This document shows positions 10,026 through 19,900 of a DNA stretch of 64,000 nt, one piece after another (the first letter of the stretch is position 1; each line of letters begins with the position of its first letter). The position numbers and the translations under genes were made by a program. The stretch is from NCBI GenBank assembly GCA_016617855.1, contig JAECUM010016686.1:1-64000 (forward strand), written 5' to 3'. Source of the DNA: Megalonaias nervosa (taxonomy: Eukaryota; Mollusca; Bivalvia; Unionida; Unionidae). The notes beneath the pieces were generated by a model. That model had not been told where the DNA came from, searched no databases, and worked only from the letters and a program-made list of their open reading frames with translations.

Positions 10026-10873
10026 TTACACACCATCGGCCATCTTTTTGATTTTATCGAGTTCGGTGTTTATAGAATTGATTCTTGAGTTGACGCCATT
10101 GAGATCATTGTTAATAATTTCGATTGTTGTTTTAACGTTGACTAGATCAACGAGCTGTGTGCGAATTCCAGCCAGCTTAATGTCGACGATCGTTGGATTT
10201 CCAAAGAAATTATCCATGGTTCTATCTATGTTTCTATGAAAATTTGCAAACGCGGTTATATGATTAGTGTATTCAGATCTCAATCTGGTCATTCCATCAT
10301 TGATTGTCATAAACGAGGTAATCATCGGGATATTGCTGTTGTCTATGTATTTCTTCGTTGAAGCATCATCGTTTGATTCTGGTTCTCTCAAATTAGCAAT
10401 GCTATTTCCGCTGATGTTGAGATCGCCAGTCATTGTATCACCGGCTTTAGCAACATATTTACTGATCTCAGTTCTGATCGTTGTGTTGTTGTTGTCCACG
10501 CATTTTAATGTTGCCACGTCACCGTCTGATCTTGGTTCTGTCACATTGGTAATTGTATTTCTGCTCATGTTGAGATCTCCATATATAATGTCTCGAATTC
10601 TTCTAATACGTCCAGCAATCTCTCCCATAATTGTAAGAATTGATTCCTCCGAGTTTTTAATTCTACCGGTTTTAGTAAAGTTATCTTCGGTCGCGCCTGG
10701 AACTCGCAGAATAATATATGTTAATGGGATATTATTCGTCTTTAACCGTTCTTGCTGATCCAGAAATATAACAGCCTCATTTGTGTCAATATCGGCGAGA
10801 TGCAAAAGATCAGCAAGTTCATCTCTTGTTACATATTTGGAGAAATCAATGTCACCCTGGGACTTGCCGCTAG
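10026..10873 (-). CDS. Fibre-like protein with two phage-tail-type repeats
   Basis: The frame is open from about 10873 to 10026 (over 270 codons) but lacks an early ATG; the first codon able to start is a TTG at 10805, so the native start is probably lost. Counted from 10805, residues 76-104 and 127-155 are two copies of a repeat with the pattern GDLNxSxNxIxNxxEPxSxxDxxTxKxxDN. The same motif (MxGDLxMxGNxIxNLxxPxxxxDAATKKYVD) is typical of phage and large DNA virus tail fibres and collagen-like or knob-bearing attachment proteins. Residues 205-257 form a likely coiled coil (trimerisation stalk). It is the longest intact frame in the element and adjoins the protease. A host-attachment role is inference. 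Confidence 0.65.
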
Positions 10874-10897
10874 CAGATCATCCGTAAATATCTACCA

Positions 10898-11306
10898 TTA
10901 TAAATTATTAACCTGTTTAAAACGACGGGCGGTATATTCATGTACAACTTTATGAGGCGACTCTGATGACCTTGACACGGTGTTAAGTACAGCCAGTACT
11001 TCTGGACCGCATATTGGTGGATCCGTTATTGTCTGTGTTGGTAATGTTGAATACCAGATTGGTAAGTAACTATATTTCAAAAATTATCTCGGTGGTGCCA
11101 ATCCATACGAATCAAAATAAACAACTCCACGTGGATCAACCGCGTACGCAACCCAATGAGTACCTGAACCAGAACGTCCATCGAGGTTAATGATACCGGT
11201 TTCAATACGATTTAGTTTTACCGGTAATTGATCACGCATGAAAACACCTCCGAAATTTTTTTATGTTTAACCACCGAGCATCATCAAGTAAATCAAAATT
11301 GGACAT
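10898..11306 (-). pseudogene. Adenain-type cysteine protease (virion maturation)
   Basis: The start is ATG at 11306, giving MSNFDLLDDARWLN. A frame change near 11245 leads to GSGTHWVAYAVDPRG (catalytic His in THW) and VVYFDSYG (catalytic Asp). A TAA stop follows at about 11087, in the same frame as the downstream part, which reads QTITDPPICGPEVLAVL: an oxyanion-type Gln eight residues before the nucleophile Cys. The His - Asp - Gln - Cys order is that of the adenovirus-type C5 protease family used by Polintons to cleave capsid precursors. All catalytic residues survive, but one stop and one shift disable the gene. Confidence 0.83.
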
Positions 11307-11314
11307 GGGAAGAA

Positions 11315-11383
11315 TTAACGAAGCGTCCCCGGCAGTCTCAGACCTTGACCATACCGCGTTCCTGGTAATCTTAGACCTGTCAT
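11315..11383 (-). CDS. 22-residue peptide with a duplicated GLRLPGT motif
   Basis: ATG at 11383, stop at 11315-11317. The peptide has GLRLPGT at residues 3-9 and again at 14-20, with RYGQ between. It lies 5 bp after the stop of the pX-like gene and 8 bp before the protease ATG, in the same direction. Its tight fit and internal repeat argue for a real small gene. It is short, basic and Gly/Pro-rich, which fits a virion core or scaffold peptide, but I do not recognise it. Confidence 0.45.
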   Translation of the reverse strand: MTGLRLPGTRYGQGLRLPGTLR

Positions 11384-11388
11384 TTTTT

Positions 11389-11762
11389 TAAGTGTGTATG
11401 CCGTGTCCTGTTGCTTTTTTCAGTAACATACCGGAAGCATTTCCAACAGCACCAAGAGCAGCTGCTTTTGCAACAGCAGGAGCCGCTGATGCAATAGCCG
11501 GAGCCGCTGATGAAAATATCGCTGGCAACGCCGCTCAAAACGGAAATATATCGCCGGTCTTTGCTGTGTCGCTGATCGCATTCGTAGAAAGATCAAGTCG
11601 AACGCCAGTTTTTGATTTCTGGGCATTATTGTAGTGTTTGAGCTGACGCTCAGTCAACGATAATTTATTTGGGCCCTGAAATATGCTGATTTCAGAGTTA
11701 CTTTTGCCCCAGAATTCTTCTTCGATACGGATTGCAGTTTTTTAATCTGACTTGGTGTCAGA
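11389..11762 (-). pseudogene. pX-like virion core / minor capsid protein
   Basis: Begins near 11762 with TPSQIKKLQSVSKKNSGAKVTL, a 'TxxQxKKLxxxxKxxxGxxxxL' pattern. It shifts frame near 11660 to LTERQLKHYNNAQKSKTGVRLDL, a second version of the same pattern. Then follows an Ala-rich hydrophobic stretch (about 11560-11430) and LLKKATGHG. Basic repeats followed by a hydrophobic Gly/Ala segment match the pX/core-protein class described for adintovirus-like elements. One stop at about 11558 interrupts it just before the Ala-rich part. Packing beside protease and capsid genes supports a virion role. Confidence 0.6.
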
Positions 11763-11816
11763 GTAACATTGACGTGATGATATAACATTATCACATCATG
11801 AATGATCTAATTAACA

Positions 11817-12900
11817 TTTACATGTTTTCAACGGGTGCATCAATGACTCTCATTCGTACACCAACACATTCAAGCAACATTGCTTTGTCTTATAGAATAT
11901 CACCTATTGCTCTGTAACCATCAGCTGGTAATCGTGCTACACGGGCTCGGAAGTGTATGTCGACAACAGATTGCCTAAACAAATCTATATGTTCCAGCGA
12001 GAAATAGTAGATCGGATATAGCGTTGTAAAGTGCCGCTGAGATATCTGCAAACCAGAATCAACATTCTGATTACGCCCCATGAATGTTATCAACCGATGA
12101 TACACACGTGCAACATGATTATTATCGAAATTTAGTAACACTCCCTCGGATGGTTCTTGATGTCAATTTATTCTCGAAGAAACTTCACCAACCCCGAGCG
12201 TGTCAAACACCATTGGGTTTCGTGCTTGTGAATCTACTCTGTCATTTTCCTGAAACGCTATAAATCTGTCGTGGCGCTGATACTCCCTGCAGCTATGATA
12301 TGTGCCATGTAAATAACCCAACAACGTTACTCTGGACGCTGTCTGTGGCCATCGTGAACCATGACAAGGTTGATTTGCCACCGCAGGCCATGAAAGAGAG
12401 CAGCTGCTGTTCTTCAACAAGTGATTGTGTCATTGTTGGCATCCACAACAAAAGTTTTGTTAGTCTCACCTTACCATCATCAACACCAACAGGATGCAGA
12501 CTGCATCATTGTCGGTGGCTTTTCGAACTAGTGCTATTGTGTGTTTAGCACCGAAAATAACTTTTATAACATGCCTGCAGAATCCAGTGATATGTGACAG
12601 CGGAATTACACAAGAAAATTCTTCTTTATCATTTAACATTTATCTACGTGCTGCGACTCCTAAGTTGAAATCTTCATTCATCAATGCAACTTCAGTTTCA
12701 GCGGCATTCATTCTTACGTTGCGACTGTCGGGGTGATCAGTGGTATATTTGGCAAACATCACTGACGGACCAGCGGACTGTGAATAATCATCGGAATATC
12801 TTGCGAAGCTGAGTATTGTCGTGGCAACGTCAACATTTTCGAGACACGATTCGATGTTTTTTCCGTCAATGATGTATGTGGCACTGTTAAACAACGCCAT
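11817..12900 (-). pseudogene. Polinton capsid protein (hexon-like candidate)
   Basis: Starts at ATG 12900 with MALFNSATYIIDGKNIES, followed by DVATTILSFARYSDDYSQSAGPS. Later pieces in other frames read IPLSHITGFCRHV, FIAFQENDRVDSQARNPMVFD and FDNNHVARVYHRLITFMG. A C-terminal piece (11890-12141) has LYPIYYFSLEHI and VVDIHFRARVA. The order matches a capsid protein found in one group of invertebrate Polintons; I judge it the double jelly-roll (hexon-type) protein, but the choice between major and minor capsid is uncertain. At least three frame changes (about 12560-12640, 12420 and 12150) break it. Family members of about 350-400 residues fit the roughly 1.08-kb span. Confidence 0.65.
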
Positions 12901-12958
12901 AACACCACAGGTTTTCGCTCTTTTCCGTTAATTAGTTTAAGACCATAGAGTCGTAAGA

Positions 12959-13070
12959 GTATGTATGTATGTATGTATGTATCTATGTATGTATGTATGT
13001 ATGTGTGTATGTATGTATGTATGTATGTATGTATGTATGTATGTATGTATTTATGTATGTATGTATGTAG
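12959..13070. repeat. (ATGT)n microsatellite
   Basis: About 27 units of a 4-bp repeat with a few substitutions, directly outside the 5' end of the last capsid gene. Reading frames through it (poly-Tyr/Val/Cys/Met or Ile/His/Thr) are not coding. Confidence 0.97.
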
Positions 13071-14227
13071 CGCTTTAGGGCACCTCAGCACAATAGTGGC
13101 TCTACGTTGCCAACTAAAGGCAAAGTTCAAAAACGATGTTTAAGTTTTTCGAAGGTGCGCATCGCCACCGAAATGTCAAAGCTTTGATGATGACAAGAGA
13201 GTTCGATAGTAGATATGATCAAAAGAGATTAAGAAAGAACCAGAAATGAAAATTATTGATACGAATGGCTAAGAATAACACGGGAAAGGGAGTGAAAGTT
13301 CCGCAATTTCTGCACCCAGTATTCTGAGAAATATAAAAGTATGGTGCATGTTTCAGTATCATTCTTTAATTAGTGTAAACACTTCAACAGATTTCCTTTC
13401 AAATCGCACTAAAAATGGTGCTCCTTAGTGCCCTTTTCCCATATTTAGTCAATGTTGCCATTCTTCCAATCTATGTCAATATTGGAAGAAAGGAAATGAT
13501 TCCCAAGGGCAAAGTGTGTGAAAATAATGGTTCTATCAAACAAGCAAGATGTTAGGTTCAAGTATGCATTGTATGGTTAGTTTCTTTCAATCATGAAAGT
13601 ACCTCATTTGTCCGTTCTTATTCGGTACTGCTCATAAAGCAGTAACGCCATACGTTCGGCAAATTCCGGCAATGACGAAGGTAACAAAACAGGAAATCAA
13701 GAGGGTTGCAAGACAGGTGTACCCACTTTTGTTCATTAGATATCGATAAGATTTGTGTAAATATTGCTGATCATTTGCGGCCTAGGAGTACTCGGAAGGG
13801 CCAACCTGAGTTTGAAGACAAAACCACCTATTGCGGAAGTAAATGCTAATAAATGTTGGGCACAGTAATGTATCTTATGCAGATGAGAATAAGAGATGAT
13901 CCTCTTAAATAATCTGTTTACCATCTTTTACTAAGTTTGCCCTTCTTTCGAGGATGCAGCTTATGAATCTGCTTCCGAAGTGTGAGCCAACTTGTCTGGT
14001 GTTTCGAATTTCTTAACGAATCACACGACTTGGAAATTTGAAACCCTTCAGCATTACCAAGAACTTTTTTGATTTCTTTTCCTTAGACACTCTGTCACAC
14101 AAATTCTGAGGCTGACTATCAATACGTATTTACTCGAATTCATCTTCTGCAAAATAATTAATTATCCATTTCTTCATTATCATCGATTAGAAGAGAGAAA
14201 TTATGTGATACTTTTAATTACGTGTAT
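13071..14227. other. No recognised gene
   Basis: AT-rich DNA. A minus-strand open stretch at about 14080-13921 encodes a basic piece (KEIKKVLGNAEGF, then SWLTLRKQIHKLHPRKKGK) ending at a stop. It is coherent but too short and unfamiliar to name. Confidence 0.4.
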
Positions 14228-14230
14228 GAA

Positions 14231-14274
<44 letters not shown>

Positions 14275-14344
14275 GAAGAAGAAGAAGAAGAAGAAGAAGA
14301 AGAAGAATAGTAGTAGTAGCAGTATTGTTGTTGTTATTGCTATA

Positions 14345-14380
<36 letters not shown>
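14228..14380. repeat. Compound trinucleotide repeat
   Basis: (AAT)n at 14230-14273, then (GAA)n to about 14305, (TAG)n to about 14320, a short GTT/ATT mix, and (TTA)n to 14378. The AAT and TTA blocks are reverse complements and could form a hairpin. Confidence 0.95.
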
Positions 14381-15926
14381 CATTTCAAGAAAAGCCCATC
14401 GGGATATTCTTTTACCCACCCACCTGTGTAATTGTCTTACAGTTATCCATTGCCACATATCCTGTTACCGAAAGGGCAGGAAAGCGAGTGATAGTTAGTT
14501 TGCCCATGTCCTAACAATCTGCTAAAATGTATTCTTTTGGCTCAATTCCGTATGGGGACTGGAAGGGGTCATATGTAAAAGCTATTTTTAAAAATCTCAA
14601 TTCCTGTTTTCGTTTCAAATAATTATTGCTAAATATTGTATAATGATCATAAAGAATGCCACTTTCTTCACGTAAATGAACCTTTACAAGATGACGCAAA
14701 CTTATCGCGAAACAATGTTTACTATAGATACCTAATGACAAAGTTGGACAACTTCTAAAATACCCTTGATTTCCTATACCACATTGTGTAAAACCAAAAT
14801 ACAATATAATTTGCAACTTGTGGACCTTGAAACTATATTTTGATGAACTCAACACTTATTTAGAAATGATTAAAAGATTTCAGGGCATTAATATCAAACC
14901 GACAATCTTGATTGAAAGAGCAACATAATTTATGGAAACCAAAGTTCGATTTAAATCAACACAGGGTGATTTAGTGTATGATACAGCAATAGGAAGATAT
15001 GTTGCAAATTGCTGAACATAAAAGTTCCCCTTGTAGATGGATGTCCCGATTGCTGTTAATAATGCCTAAAGATAATCTGTCAAGCATAAAGTATTATTTG
15101 GGTTTTGTTTACACCGTTTTAAATGACTAAGGTAGGGGGCCTATCAACGCAAGACAGAGAATACTATTTAAGACATCATTACTACAATCATGTAAGTACA
15201 GCTGCTTATATAATTATCAGTAATCTGTAGGAAAAATTAATCTTGGCGAAAAGAAAAGAAAATACTCACAATTGAAGAATGGTATACTGAACAATCTACC
15301 TATATATAGCACAATGAAGCTGGAAAAACATTTGGTTTTAGAAATGTCTGTAGATGCCCAGGAGCAAGCAAATTCTGTTGATATGCAAACATATGAAACA
15401 TACAAATATTGATATAAAAACATTTTGGTAGTGATATTTCTCAAAATTTATTTGAGATGAGAGAGAAAAACGGAAACAGAGAAATCTTCAAAAAGAAAGC
15501 ATGATAATATAACGTTGGATAGTTCCAGGAAAACGTTGAGGGTTCTAAAGGTAATTTCTGGGATACGAGTTTGGGAAAACAGCAATGGAGCTGCTACATG
15601 TTTTTGGTTTCAAAAACTTGCAAACTGTACGTGATTCGCCATCTGCTTGTATATTCACTTGCTACTGAATATAATAATTTAGAATTGAAGTTAGTTATTT
15701 ATACAATGTAATTGTCGCTTAGAGTGATTTTAACTTTTGAGTTGTGTTTCAAACATTCACTATCAATATTCCTTGTATAATTTTTATAATTCATGTGGTA
15801 CATGGGTTTGTTTTCTAGTTTATTTGAAATTCTGTAATATCCAAATAAAATTTATAATTAAGTTTTCAATGAAACAAAAGTTTAAAAATGATAGAGATTC
15901 ATTTAAGACTCAAATGAATAACAAGA
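14381..15926. other. No recognised gene
   Basis: Short open fragments on both strands, including 14511-14855 (-) and VRFKSTQGDLVYDTAIGRYVANC near 14945 (+). None matches a family I know. The plus-strand fragment may belong with those at 15927-16676. Confidence 0.35.
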
Positions 15927-16130
15927 CTCGCATTCAGCATTGATGAAGTTGGAACCAAACTAAATGGAAACATAACGTTATTCATGGCTGAACTGAACAT
16001 GCCAATGGACGCTACAAGTATTGTATTGGGTGTAAAACTTGATGGATTTATCTATGCTGTGTCAAGTTGTGCTGAATGCATTTTCCACACAATAGGTGAT
16101 TTGCACAAACGTCATTCAAATAAAAAAAAA
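15927..16130 (+). pseudogene. Unrecognised open fragment
   Basis: A frame without its own start reads LAFSIDEVGTKLNGNITLF, then MDATSIVLGVKLDGFIYAVSS, then CAECIFHTIGDLHKRHS. Residue use (balanced hydrophobic and polar, CxxC-like CAEC, a basic end) looks like real protein rather than chance. It is preceded by a frame with KFKNDRDSFKTQMNNKTR. No family assignment. Confidence 0.3.
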
Positions 16131-16496
16131 TATCAGTCTTATACACATATTTAGTGAATTTACATATTGAACTTAAATCTGAAACAACTGGTAAACAATA
16201 AACGTTTCGTATATATAACCATTCTACTGATGGAATACAATCTGTACAGGATAAAGGAACCACAGACATTATTGTGAAGAAAATATTATTTATTTTTAAA
16301 AAATATTTTAAATATATTACACAAACAATATATTTTCACATCATATATCAAAATCATCAAGAGAAAAATTGGCATCAACATCAACACGTGCTACTCATAA
16401 ATAGCCAAGCATCTGTACAAGAAGATCAACAACAGTAGTTATGAATATAGGAGTAACAGCTAATGGCCAAGCATTTGCATTAAGTAACTATACTAG

Positions 16497-16671
16497 TTGT
16501 TTGTAGCTACTGGAACTGATGATGAAAATATTAGACACGACCAATATATTTTTGAGAACCTGAGCAGAACTACAAAATTCAATGTGGATATATCAAAGAC
16601 ATTTGACTACCTGAATGAAAACATGAGAGGACGAGGTTTAATGACTCGGCACATAATCAATCTGGACAATG

Positions 16672-16676
<5 letters not shown>
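16497..16676 (+). pseudogene. Unrecognised open fragment running into a (TA)n tract
   Basis: The frame reads FVATGTDDENIRHDQYIFENL, then TTKFNVDISKTFDYLNENMRGRGLMTRHI. Acidic/basic alternation and Phe/Tyr content look protein-like. It ends in the (TA)n microsatellite, which only extends the frame artificially. It may be part of the same decayed gene as 15927-16130. Confidence 0.3.

Positions 16677-16746
<70 letters not shown>
16674..16746. repeat. (TA)n microsatellite
   Basis: About 35 uninterrupted TA units. Confidence 0.98.
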
Positions 16747-16749
<3 letters not shown>

Positions 16750-16949
16750 CGGAATGATAATTGCAGAAATAATTTAAACAATCCTTACATTATGACCAGA
16801 GATGCACACAGAAGAGCTGTTGAGAAAGAAGTTTAAAAACATAGACAACCAAAATGATTTCTACCAATTAAGTGATGGATACTAGCATGTATGCTGCTTT
16901 CAACCTTCTTTGATCGTGTCTGACATATCAAATATCCCAAAAAAACAAC

Positions 16950-16985
16950 TACATACATACATACATACATACATACATACATACT
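16950..16985. repeat. (ACAT)n microsatellite
   Basis: About nine units of CATA/ACAT. Confidence 0.95.
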
Positions 16986-19900
16986 TGATTTTTAAGATGC
17001 ACTGAATAATGCATGACTTTTCATGAGCTCAGAAGCAATTTCAAAGGAACCATCCAAAGTAATGAAAAATATAATGGGCTGACACATCCTTAACTTTTGC
17101 AATGAAAGTCTCCACTGAAGGTGCACAACATTGTTGATACACAACACACATTTTGTTTAGATGAAGGTTAATTCTTTGAACAGTAAAGACATCTGCATAC
17201 AGTACCAAAAGGAATTAAATAGCTCAATCCATCATATTGTATCACACACACACACACAAATACACAAACACACACACACCTTCTGTATTAAACCAGATCA
17301 CTTGCAAAAGTTTGTATACCATAGCTAAGCCAAAATATGACTGTACCTGGTAATTTCTTCATCGCCCGATATGGGCTTTATTTGAAAAATAGTTTTATAC
17401 AAGAAAGGATTAAAAGAAAGATAAATTTTATATAAAAAAAAAGCTTGAACATTATGACAAAAGTAATTTTTGAATTTTTGAAGAGAACTTTTTGTTTTAT
17501 TCCCTTCAAAGTATATATTTGTCATGTACTGATTAAATAATCCCTCCGGACGTAATTGTATGATACTGTTTTCTCGTTCATAGCTGTGATTTCCACCTTT
17601 TATCACCCTAGCTGCATTTGCAAGTATAATTTTAAATCAGAAATCCCAAGGAAGTGCACATGGATACAGTGCACAGTAATCTCTCTGGATTTGAAAGTCA
17701 TGTGGTATTCTAAACTTTGTTTTATATATCACAAACTGTGCAACTTCTGTACCAGTCCTTTTTTGCATTATCAGTTCCTGATCTCAAGTTTCTCACTTTT
17801 TCACTGGCGATTCCTTGTTCAGTTCTGATTCTTATCAATAACCAGATAGGTTACCAGACATCTTTCCATTTCTCCACTTTTACTTTCCTTTTTTAATTTA
17901 CTTGTGGAAATCACAGAAAAAAGTAATGAGTTAGGGTATTAATAGATTTAGGTTCAGATACAGTAACACTTTGTGAACATGAGCAAGAATTTCATGTTCA
18001 CTGAAACAAAGAGCATTAAAGTCCTATTTCTGAAAAAAGATCAAATTTATCTCAGAACAACATCATCTCTTGGAGTGATATCAATGTAGCCTTCTCTGGA
18101 TATGTTCTTCATTTAAGAGGGAAAATGAAGGTGAGAGTAAAGTTGCAATTCTTTTCCAATCTGGTTGTTGGTTACATTTTTTGAACAACCATCACAGCAA
18201 TGTTATGTTTTACATCTTGGGTCACATACTGATGATAATATTGACCTCTACATATCACATCCACTGCTTATAGTTCAATGTTTGTGCTGTTCCATATGAC
18301 AATTTGAAACAAACATGAACATATCATCCTTTTGTTTTGCCATTTTACTAGAAAAAACACAAACTCTCAACTGAACTGAAGGGTGGCTCCTTGAAACATG
18401 TTACAACATACGTTTCAACTTGATTACACACATTATATACCTATCTTACAATCCACTTATAATTGCAATATTTAATATTTTAATATTTTGATTTAATATT
18501 TTGCCTTAATGATTATCACTTTAATTAATTTGAAATATTTACCACTGTGGTGCTTATTTCTAAGGCATTCATTATTGTACTCTATATTGATTGTACAACA
18601 CTTTACCATGCTTTTTGTCATATTCTTTCTTGTCCTCTTTACCACATTGTTCATGTACTCACTATAACAAGGAATGTTATAATGACTAGTTCCATAAAAC
18701 TAAGTTAATTTGTTTCTAACCTCTCCTCACAAATAGGGCATTTTTGAAAGCTACTGTTTCCTTTAAATAACTGCATTTCAAACTATTTTTCCTATTTGAA
18801 AGTTACAGTGAAACATGAATATAACACTGAAACATGAATATTACACTGAAACATGAATATAACACAGCAAACATGACTATAACACTGAAACATGAATATA
18901 ACACTGAAACAGAAACTATTCTTAACTTTATAGCACTATAGTAAGGCCAAATTATAATGTATTATAAATAATCAAGAAGAAACAATCACATTCCAATTAT
19001 GTCATTTCACTGATACATCAGTTTGTTTCACTGGAAAACAAGAGTCCTTAGAAAGGACCGATGCTTTACTGGTCAAAAAGAATATAGAGAAATTCAAGAT
19101 AAGACCATTTCAACTTTTTAACTGTTGAGTGGTGAAACCATCTCCAATTTTTTTGTGCAATAACAACACTTTCTAATTATCTGCAGTGGCAGGACTATTG
19201 GATGCAAGACAAGCACTAGTTTTAGTTTGGACCAACCAGACATCATTAGAAGTCTTTCTGTGAAAACTCCATGTTGATTTGACTATTCATCGAGGATGAG
19301 TATCAATAACAAGAATTTCAAAATGGACACCATGATGACCATAGTGGAGATCAAATCAGTACCATTCTGATCAAGAACCAACAAGATATCATAAGACATC
19401 TTCTAGTGAAAACCTCATGTTGCTATGACTTACTGATGAGGAGTAATGATAGGAAATTTTCAAGTAGAGATGGTGTCCAAATTGGATATTAGATTGGTGA
19501 AGATATCATCCCATAAATGTTTCTGGTCTATCGCCAATATAGCTATCAATAATATTACAATAATGTCAAATTAATCTGAGACACTAACTGGATGCTCCCT
19601 GTCCTTTCTATCATCAGCTTGAATGAGTTCACAATAGCCAGCTAAATGCATTGCAGGAAGAGTTCTTATTACTGTTCATTACAGTGGCTATACTACCAAA
19701 GTCCTTAGAGTTCATCCTTTACTCAATCAATAACAGCAAGTTATGTATCTACTATTTATACCTGTTATACTGAAACAGTCACAATACAAAAACACCAACT
19801 AGTATTACCACTAATATTCCTTTACAAAATATGCATTCATGCTGACCTTACACAAACAAACAATGCATTTATCATTGATACTCAAAATACATATGCATAC

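Larger units (their letters stand above)
2870..12900. mobile_element. Decayed Polinton/Maverick (adintovirus-like) endogenous element
   Basis: A cluster of relics with the Polinton/adintovirus gene set: polymerase/helicase-type protein, retroviral-type integrase, parvovirus-like PLA2 domain, FtsK/HerA-type packaging ATPase, jelly-roll-type structural proteins, adenain-type protease, pX-like core protein and a fibre-like protein. Two blocks run on the plus strand (2870-5040 and 6563-7672); the others run on the minus strand. Genes are packed with few spare bases, unlike the sparse surroundings. Most reading frames carry stops or 1-2 base shifts, so the copy is not functional. Polinton terminal inverted repeats and 6-bp target duplications were not found. 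The polymerase/helicase gene is cut off at the integrase boundary, so the element is rearranged or truncated. The outer limits given are those of the first and last recognisable codons. Confidence 0.87.

Noticed and set aside
10267..10758. 163-codon plus-strand ORF opposite the fibre gene, and the 9312-9677 plus ORF
   Set aside because: Hydrophobic shadows of real minus-strand frames.
12961..13143. 60-123 codon ORFs through the (ATGT)n tract
   Set aside because: Microsatellite translation (Tyr-Val-Cys-Met or Ile-His-Thr repeats) with no stop; not coding.
14201..14458. Poly-Asn/Lys/Ile ORFs on both strands
   Set aside because: Produced by the compound trinucleotide repeat.
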